From NCBI GenBank assembly GCA_009665115.1, contig WJXE01000002.1, positions 1 to 28,960 of the forward strand: a DNA stretch of 28,960 nucleotides. The letters run 5' to 3'. The stretch comes from Nitrosopumilales archaeon (GTDB lineage Archaea > Thermoproteota > Nitrososphaeria > Nitrososphaerales > Nitrososphaeraceae). Each line of letters opens with the position of its first letter. Position 1 is the first letter of the stretch. Shown here piece after piece: positions 24,067 through 28,960 of this stretch. Made by a program: the position numbers and the translations under genes. The notes beneath the pieces were generated by a model. The model was not told the DNA's origin, ran no database searches, and worked only from the letters and a program-made list of their open reading frames with translations.

Positions 24067-25251
24067 ATGAAGCTTGACATGCCAAGGTATACGGAAAGGT
24101 TTGGAGCCATTAGTCTTCACGGTGTTCAGCGTGTTTACGAGCTGGATTCTGGATTTAACGACGGTAGGCCAGCATCTGAAGCCATTCGGAGTGTGGGAAA
24201 TGTAGAGATTTCAGAAATTGAAAGGAAAATGGCTATTGTGATCCCCATTAAAGGAGAACGCTTAAAGTTACTCGAGGGGGTGTTGAGCGGTATACCCCAT
24301 GATTGTTTAACTATTATTGTTTCTAATAGTCCAAGGCAACCAGTAGACAGGTTTAAACTAGAAAAAGAGGCACTTGAGCAATTCAATCGATTTGTTGGAA
24401 AAAATACATTAATCCTGCATCAAAAAGATCCTGGATTATCCGATGCACTAAAAGAGGTTGGGTATACCAGTATATTTGGTCCAGATGATATAGTGAGGAA
24501 CGGTAAGGCGGAGGGGATGGTTACTGGAATGCTGCTTGCAAAGATGGCAGGAAAGGAATATGTTGGATTTATCGACGCTGATAATTACGTTCCCGGAGCT
24601 GTGAACGAATATGTGAAAATATTTGCCTCCGGTATCGCAATGTCTAACACCCCATATACAATGGTTCGTATCTCATGGATTTACAAACCAAAAGTGTCCG
24701 AGAGTGGACTATATTTTTCAAAATGGGGAAGAGTGTCTGAGATAACAAATCAATATCTTAATTCATTGGTATCATACTACACCGGCTTTGAAACTGAAGT
24801 TATGCGCACAGGAAATTCAGGGGAACATTGCATGTCTATGAAATTAGCAGAGCTTTTAACCTATTCATCCGGTTTTTCTGTGGAGCCGTACGAGGTAGTG
24901 AACATACTGGAAGAATTTGGAGGAATTTTACCAACAGAAAATCAAGACGCTATGGATAAAGGTATAGAAGTAATGCAGGTAGAAACGCGGAATCCACATT
25001 TTCATGAGGAAAAGGGCGAGGATCACTTGAAGGAAATGTTTAACGGATCACTTGGTAGCATCTACCACAGCAAGATATGTCCCCCAAGACTAAGAGATAA
25101 AATCAGTGAAGAGCTACGCGGAAGAGAAATAATACAGGAAGGACGAGAGCCAGATTTATTAAAAAATATTAACTCCTTCAAAAATGTGGATATGCACCAG
25201 TTCGCAAAAATTCTACATGATCGCGCAATAAGTTTCGTTCATTCTAGTTAA
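24067..25251 (+). CDS. mpgS: mannosyl-3-phosphoglycerate synthase
   Basis: Transfers mannose from GDP-mannose to 3-phosphoglycerate (GT55 family), making the precursor of the compatible solute mannosylglycerate. The 394-residue protein has the family start MPRYTERFGAI, a nucleotide-binding VIPIKGERLKLLEGVL, RNGKAEGMVTGMLLAKMAG, and the metal/GDP site D170-A-D172 in GFIDADNY. TGNSGEHCMSMKLAE is also typical. Length matches characterised MPGS of about 390-400 residues. Start ATG 24067 with a TATA box about 33 bp upstream. No HAD-type mannosyl-3-phosphoglycerate phosphatase (mpgP) sits beside it, so the phosphatase must lie elsewhere or be replaced by another enzyme. Confidence 0.93.
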   Translation: MKLDMPRYTERFGAISLHGVQRVYELDSGFNDGRPASEAIRSVGNVEISEIERKMAIVIPIKGERLKLLEGVLSGIPHDCLTIIVSNSPRQPVDRFKLEKEALEQFNRFVGKNTLILHQKDPGLSDALKEVGYTSIFGPDDIVRNGKAEGMVTGMLLAKMAGKEYVGFIDADNYVPGAVNEYVKIFASGIAMSNTPYTMVRISWIYKPKVSESGLYFSKWGRVSEITNQYLNSLVSYYTGFETEVMRTGNSGEHCMSMKLAELLTYSSGFSVEPYEVVNILEEFGGILPTENQDAMDKGIEVMQVETRNPHFHEEKGEDHLKEMFNGSLGSIYHSKICPPRLRDKISEELRGREIIQEGREPDLLKNINSFKNVDMHQFAKILHDRAISFVHSS

Positions 25252-25991
25252 TAGGTAAGTAAACAAACAAATAAAAATAGATTCTAAAAAAGGCGCAGCA
25301 GAAAAAACAACAAGAGATGCAAAACAATCAACGTCTTCTTTATTATGGGCAGAAAAAATTGTTATAAGTATTTTGGGATGAATATTTACATAGGATCATA
25401 ACATTTGTAGCCTTGCCACGATACGGCATTAACATTTAGATCAGCGAGTTTGACATCTGTCGTTTATTAGGGGACAGTTAACATCATGTTACTGCTATTC
25501 GGGTGCCAATTAGAAGACTTTATTTTTTTAAGGTATAACCTGTTCCGTAAAAATATAATTGCCACTAGTCTCATCACTTTTACGTTCTCAAAGTCTGAAT
25601 GTCTCTCGTGCGCTCGTCTGCAAAGGCATGCCGTCACTTCCTATGTTTTTCTAGCGACATCTCTATAAATTGTCCTAGTAAAGCCCAATAGGCTTCAAGT
25701 AATATTTCACGATATTTCCCTGCCATCCTTGATTTTCTCAATATACCCTTCTCTATCATTTCTGATCAAGGATTTTCGAACCACTACTACCATTTTCCAT
25801 TTGTTACCGATTGATCCATTGAGCAAAATCATCAATGTACCACACAGGACAGTTCACAGCTCACAGCTCGTGTTGATATCGTATGTTATGTTATACCTTA
25901 ACTAGATTAAAGCTATTTAAGCCAATGCAGACTTTGAAGACGATGTATTCTTCCACGTGCCCGGCCTTGTGTTATAATATGCACTTTTCTC
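25252..25991. other. gene-poor region after mpgS
   Basis: About 740 bp with no convincing gene. A 60-codon ATG frame at 25486-25668 has an implausible composition and no promoter box. Just after mpgS, an A-rich 40-codon frame without a start codon (about 25257-25381) reads as Lys/Ala/Thr-rich sequence. Structural elements are a small hairpin, AAGCC/GGCTT at 25681-25695, a 9-bp inverted repeat at 25725-25733 and 25765-25773 with a 31-base loop, and a 7-base tandem duplication (TCACAGC twice) at 25854-25867. Confidence 0.5.
25725..25773. repeat. 9-bp inverted repeat with 31-bp spacer
   Basis: ATCCTTGAT at 25725-25733 and its exact reverse complement ATCAAGGAT at 25765-25773. The spacer is pyrimidine-rich. 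It may be a remnant of a mobile element, an operator or chance. Confidence 0.4.
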
Positions 25992-26327
25992 TTGCTTAGT
26001 CCAACTGCAAAAAAGAATAGAACCGATGACCCTCGTTCAATATCTCGTCCTGTCAATAGAGAGGCAGGTCATTACGAAATAGGTAGTGTGGTGTTAAAAT
26101 TCAACCCAGAAAAATCTCCTTTATATTCTTACAAATGTAACCATTTATGTTATTTTTACTTGATTAATGGTGCTAAAGTTATAAAAGCCATAAATAGGTA
26201 TCATATTATACAATTTATAACTAGTTGTGAACGAGATCTCCAGCAGATAACATCTGCAGCAAAGGACATTCCTTTGTTGGATAGGGACCTCCAGGAAGCT
26301 GAATTAATCGACCATATGTTGGACTAA
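25992..26327 (+). CDS. hypothetical protein, up to 111 residues
   Basis: Not recognised. The longest frame starts at TTG 25992. A TTATAATAT box at about 25972-25980 sits only 12-20 bp before that TTG, which is close for TATA-driven initiation, so transcription may start near 26000 and translation at a later codon (a GTG GTG pair near residue 32-33 is the next option, leaving about 80 residues). The second half looks more protein-like: CNHLCYFYLINGAKVIKA, then a predicted helical region DLQQITSAAKDIPLLDRDLQEAE and an acidic end. No membrane helix is certain. It stands alone between mpgS and asnB. Confidence 0.4.
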   Translation: MLSPTAKKNRTDDPRSISRPVNREAGHYEIGSVVLKFNPEKSPLYSYKCNHLCYFYLINGAKVIKAINRYHIIQFITSCERDLQQITSAAKDIPLLDRDLQEAELIDHMLD

Positions 26328-26383
26328 TTGATAATCCCTCTACTGAAGTCCTCTCACTCACAAAACCTTGCAATAACTTAGCT

Positions 26384-26416
26384 GATAAATAAGCATTCTG
26401 TAAAAAGGCTTTTAAG
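26384..26416 (+). promoter_or_regulatory. candidate asnB promoter boxes
   Basis: GATAAATAAG (26384-26393) and GCTTTTAAG (26408-26416) are the nearest TATA-like sequences before asnB. No A/T box lies at the usual -25 to -35 of ATG 26509, so either gives a leader of about 70-95 bases, unusual for this window. Confidence 0.35.
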
Positions 26417-26453
26417 TCGTTGTAAGCAATCTATTGTAATTGGAGCCGAGTCA

Positions 26454-26473
26454 GTTGTCTATCCGTAGACAAC
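26454..26473 (+). promoter_or_regulatory. perfect hairpin upstream of asnB (UNCG-type tetraloop)
   Basis: GTTGTCTA, loop TCCG, TAGACAAC: an exact 8-bp stem with a four-base loop. In RNA the loop UCCG fits the UNCG class, although the closing pair is A-U and not C-G. It lies 36 bp before the asnB ATG and would be in its leader RNA. As DNA it is a 20-bp interrupted palindrome that a dimeric regulator could bind. Confidence 0.6.
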
Positions 26474-26508
26474 GGTTCTTGGTCCGCTAAATTGGGGATG
26501 ACAATAAC

Positions 26509-28191
26509 ATGTGTGGAATAGTAGGCATTTTGAGTAAAAAGGGTGAAAACGTCGTACCGCTCATCGGATCTATGCTCTCTTGTATGATAAATCGGGGTCC
26601 GGACGGAGCAGGAATCGCGGCGAATCGACGTGTAGTACAGTCGGACTCCTTTTCAGATTTAAAATATCATAAAATTTCTGGAGATAGCGCCTTAGGCCAC
26701 GTGAGGCTTGCCATTGTGGGTGGTACTTGCGGATATCAGCCCTTTAGTAGTTGTAATGGAAGATTGACCATAGAGCATAATGGAGAGATATACAATTATA
26801 AAAGAATTCGAAAGAGATTAGTCAAACACCATAAGTTTGCCACTCAAACAGACAGTGAAGTTATTGTACATTTGTTAGAAGATCACTTTAGAAGAAATAA
26901 CGATCTCCTGTGTGCGATCAAGAAGACCGTTGCCGAACTTGATGGGGTTTACGCTATTGTTATCAAAGACGAACAAACAGGAACTATGGCTTTGGTCAGA
27001 GATAGAATGGGTGTAAGACAGATTTATTATGGCGAAAATGATCGCCTATTCGCCTTTGCATCTGAGCGTAAGGCCTTGTGGAAAATAGGAATAAGGGAAC
27101 CAACAAACAGAGTCCTGCCAGGATGCGCAGTAATTATTAAACCAAATGATAGGTTAAAAGAAATCCAAGTATCACATCCTCCTATACGTTCAGCGAGGAT
27201 TGTCTATAAAACACTTACTTCGGCAGCCGAGGCATACGAAAAAGCATTGCTCGCATCGATGAAGAAGCGCACTCAAGATTTTAATAGAGTTGGGATAATC
27301 TTCTCGGGCGGAATTGACAGTGTAATTATTGCGTGGTTAGCGAAGAAAATGGTCAACGAGGTTATTTGTTACACGGGCGGAGTTCATGGCTCAAGCGATA
27401 TTGTATTCGCTCGACAAATAGCCAAGAAATTAGATCTTAAGTTGAGAGTTAATGAACTGACAAACGATGAAGTAGAACAATTGATACCAGAGATTATCGA
27501 CACTATTGAAGATACAAACGCAGGACAGATAGAGGTCGCAATCCCAGTCTATGCTGCCGTAAAGCTTGCACACGAGGATGGAATCAACGTAATGCTCACA
27601 GGTCAAGGAGCAGATGAGCTTTTTGGCGGCTATGCATGGTATGCAAAAGTACTTGAAAAAGAAGGATACCAAAAATTACGGGAGCACATGACGGAAGATT
27701 TGCTTTTGCTTTACAGAGAAACTCTAGAACGAGAGGACAAAATTACGATGGCACATAGTATAGAGATGCGCGAGCCATTTCTTGACATGAAAGTAATCAG
27801 ACTCTCAATGCAAATGGAATTGAAACTGAATGTGAAGGGCGTAGAAGATACGTTTGGCAAACATGTTCATCGAAAATTAGCTCAGAGGTTGGGTATTCCT
27901 AGAAATATCGCATACCGTATAAAGGAAGCGGCACAGCACGGTTCAGGTATGCATAACGTAGTCGATGCAATTGCTAGAAAACACGGATTTGATGAATCTA
28001 CTATCTCTAACCGGTATCTTGATGTTCTTAGATCACGTGAAAAAATAGGAAGCTCACAAAGATACGGATATCTATTTGAAAATGAAAAAATGTGGATTGC
28101 AGAACCTCATGTGCAAATGTATCTCGATAGCATTTCGAAGACACTACCAACATTCGAACAAAACGTCCTGGCAAAGCCAAATAAAAGATAA
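26509..28191 (+). CDS. asnB: asparagine synthase, glutamine-hydrolysing
   Basis: Makes asparagine from aspartate, ATP and glutamine. The 560-residue protein has an N-terminal glutaminase (Ntn) domain: Cys2 nucleophile in MCGIVGIL, NRGPDG near 28-33 and the NGEIYN motif near 100. The C-terminal ATP-pyrophosphatase synthase domain holds the PP-loop SGGIDS at 266-271 and GQGADELFGGY near 367-377. Length matches standard AsnB. Start ATG 26509 (Met is removed to expose Cys2); GGGGATGA about 10 bases before it may act as a ribosome-binding site. A hairpin lies 36 bp upstream. A TAATG overlap at its stop opens a 25-codon frame. Related amidotransferases modifying other substrates exist, but nothing here suggests a non-asparagine product. 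Confidence 0.93.
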   Translation: MCGIVGILSKKGENVVPLIGSMLSCMINRGPDGAGIAANRRVVQSDSFSDLKYHKISGDSALGHVRLAIVGGTCGYQPFSSCNGRLTIEHNGEIYNYKRIRKRLVKHHKFATQTDSEVIVHLLEDHFRRNNDLLCAIKKTVAELDGVYAIVIKDEQTGTMALVRDRMGVRQIYYGENDRLFAFASERKALWKIGIREPTNRVLPGCAVIIKPNDRLKEIQVSHPPIRSARIVYKTLTSAAEAYEKALLASMKKRTQDFNRVGIIFSGGIDSVIIAWLAKKMVNEVICYTGGVHGSSDIVFARQIAKKLDLKLRVNELTNDEVEQLIPEIIDTIEDTNAGQIEVAIPVYAAVKLAHEDGINVMLTGQGADELFGGYAWYAKVLEKEGYQKLREHMTEDLLLLYRETLEREDKITMAHSIEMREPFLDMKVIRLSMQMELKLNVKGVEDTFGKHVHRKLAQRLGIPRNIAYRIKEAAQHGSGMHNVVDAIARKHGFDESTISNRYLDVLRSREKIGSSQRYGYLFENEKMWIAEPHVQMYLDSISKTLPTFEQNVLAKPNKR

Positions 28192-28652
28192 TGTCTAATG
28201 ATCACGTTGCAGGTCCTACCCTCGATCCGGCTATTTTTCAGGTCGATCTTTTCGAAATCCGCGTGTAATAAGACAAGGCGTAATTATCAAAACTGGGATA
28301 CTTACTATGATAACAAAATTTGAAATTGTGCGAGTAGTGAAACAGTCGCTCATGCAACGAGTCTAGAAATGTTGAAAACGAACTACATGCGCTTGTAAAG
28401 CATCCTATTAATAACTCACTTGCCTCTCCTACGCTTCCAATAAGGGATCTGCTCTTGGTGCTTTTGATTTTTTGCACTCAAGTGATGAACTCGGTTGTAT
28501 GAGAAACATACCCAATGAAGAATAACTATTTCAGCTGTGATTTGACAGGGAAATTTGGATGCACAGGTATTAGTTGACTTTAAATCCTTAAAAGAATATG
28601 GTGGCGATTCTATGCGGGGTAATGAGAGGAAAAGGACAGAAGGAAAAGACCA
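28192..28652. other. intergenic region after asnB
   Basis: 460 bp without a convincing gene. It starts with a 25-codon ATG frame (28191-28268) overlapping the asnB stop as TAATG. In another frame the following sequence stays open for about 40 further codons (to about 28370) with basic, beta-strand-like content, so a frameshifted remnant is possible. The rest is short fragments. No terminator hairpin is clear. Confidence 0.4.
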
Positions 28653-28960
28653 CTAACTGTTTGGGTGTTTTTTAATGTACTGTTCGTATGATTCTATACA
28701 TTTTTTTTGTGTTTCCGATTGAACTGATCCAGGTCGAAGCTTCCTGATCCTAATAATAGCTTTTTCGGCACCTAAATTTTCTTCTTTTTTGAGCAGATAA
28801 GCAGCTAAAATTGTCCCCGTTCTTCCTTTACCTGCGGCGCAGTGAACCATAACAGGTTTTCCACTATCTATTCGCCTTTTCATATAATCGACCGTAATAT
28901 CCAATTGTTCAAGAGAGGGAGCACCGTAATCTTCTACTTTTAAATGGAGATACTCAAGGT
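28653..28960 (-). CDS. dual-specificity/tyrosine protein phosphatase, N-terminus cut by the window edge
   Basis: The C-terminal part (about 102 codons visible) of a cysteine-based phosphatase. The signature HCAAGKGRTGT carries the catalytic CxxxxxR loop (Cys nucleophile, Arg binding phosphate). Upstream, the frame stays open to position 28960 and reads LHLKVEDYGAPSLEQL, with the general-acid aspartate in EDYGAPS, as in DSP enzymes. So the gene runs off the right edge, and the internal TTG/ATG codons near 28880-28904 are not the start. The tail is helical (KCIESYEQYIKK). Substrate unknown: protein, RNA cap-like or small phosphorylated molecules are all possible for archaeal DSPs. Confidence 0.88.
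   Translation of the reverse strand, partial: LEYLHLKVEDYGAPSLEQLDITVDYMKRRIDSGKPVMVHCAAGKGRTGTILAAYLLKKEENLGAEKAIIRIRKLRPGSVQSETQKKCIESYEQYIKKHPNS

Noticed and set aside
25257..25381. 40-codon Lys/Ala/Thr-rich open frame right after mpgS
   Set aside because: No start codon; the content follows from the A-rich DNA. Kept only as a note in the intergenic entry.
25486..25668. 60-codon ATG frame in the mpgS-asnB gap
   Set aside because: Hydrophobic and cysteine-containing with no domain pattern, no promoter box, and composition typical of untranslated A/T-rich DNA.
25771..25800. GGTTCGAAA on the minus strand, like a tRNA T-loop
   Set aside because: The flanking bases do not form the 5-bp T stem and there is no acceptor stem or anticodon arm nearby.
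26498..26511. ATG at 26498 as the asnB start
   Set aside because: It is out of frame with asnB. The true start must place Cys at position 2, as ATG 26509 does.

Overview
The window reads as chromosomal housekeeping DNA of an ammonia-oxidising-type archaeon (Thaumarchaeota/Nitrososphaeria). The low GC content and gene set resemble the Nitrosocosmicus/Nitrososphaerales side, but this placement is inferred from gene content and not from a search. Supporting signs are an archaeal-type AlaRS and LeuRS, archaeal EF-2 with a diphthamide histidine, a mevalonate-pathway HMG-CoA synthase, a beta-CASP RNase of the archaeal CPSF type, mannosyl-3-phosphoglycerate synthase, and A/T-rich TATA-like boxes about 22-33 bp before many start codons (short-leader or leaderless transcripts). 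Many starts are GTG or TTG. I see no rRNA, tRNA, CRISPR array, insertion sequence or prophage.

Left part (1-5.5 kb): a gene-poor 516 bp stretch with a palindrome and an ATTC microsatellite; hisI; then thrC followed 40 bp later by an unusual fusion of a MoaD/ThiS-like beta-grasp domain to a ThiF/MoeB-type E1 enzyme; then an unrecognised 525-residue protein on the minus strand. Middle left (5.5-8.6 kb): a candidate small basic ORF, an OGG1-type DNA glycosylase preceded by a tiny zinc-ribbon ORF, and a beta-CASP nuclease.

Centre (8.7-16.3 kb): alaS and leuS in tandem, a two-helix membrane protein, and threonine ammonia-lyase with an ACT domain. Right centre (16.4-21.2 kb): HMG-CoA synthase and a cluster of three futalosine-pathway menaquinone genes, with mqnC and mqnE head to head and mqnD converging on mqnE. 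HMG-CoA synthase supplies the isoprenoid branch and the mqn enzymes the naphthoquinone head group, so this block plausibly serves membrane lipid and quinone synthesis together.

Right part (21.5-29.0 kb): EF-2, a possible small membrane ORF without a normal start codon, mannosyl-3-phosphoglycerate synthase (compatible-solute synthesis), about 1.2 kb of mostly empty DNA holding one hypothetical ORF, glutamine-dependent asparagine synthetase with a hairpin in its upstream region, and a dual-specificity phosphatase cut by the right edge.

The best candidate for something new is the thrC / beta-grasp-E1 pair. A PLP enzyme acting on a phosphorylated amino acid sits beside a self-contained sulfur-carrier plus activating enzyme, a layout that recalls the CysO-CysM and HcyS-MetY protein-thiocarboxylate sulfur pathways. 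This is a hypothesis from gene context only.
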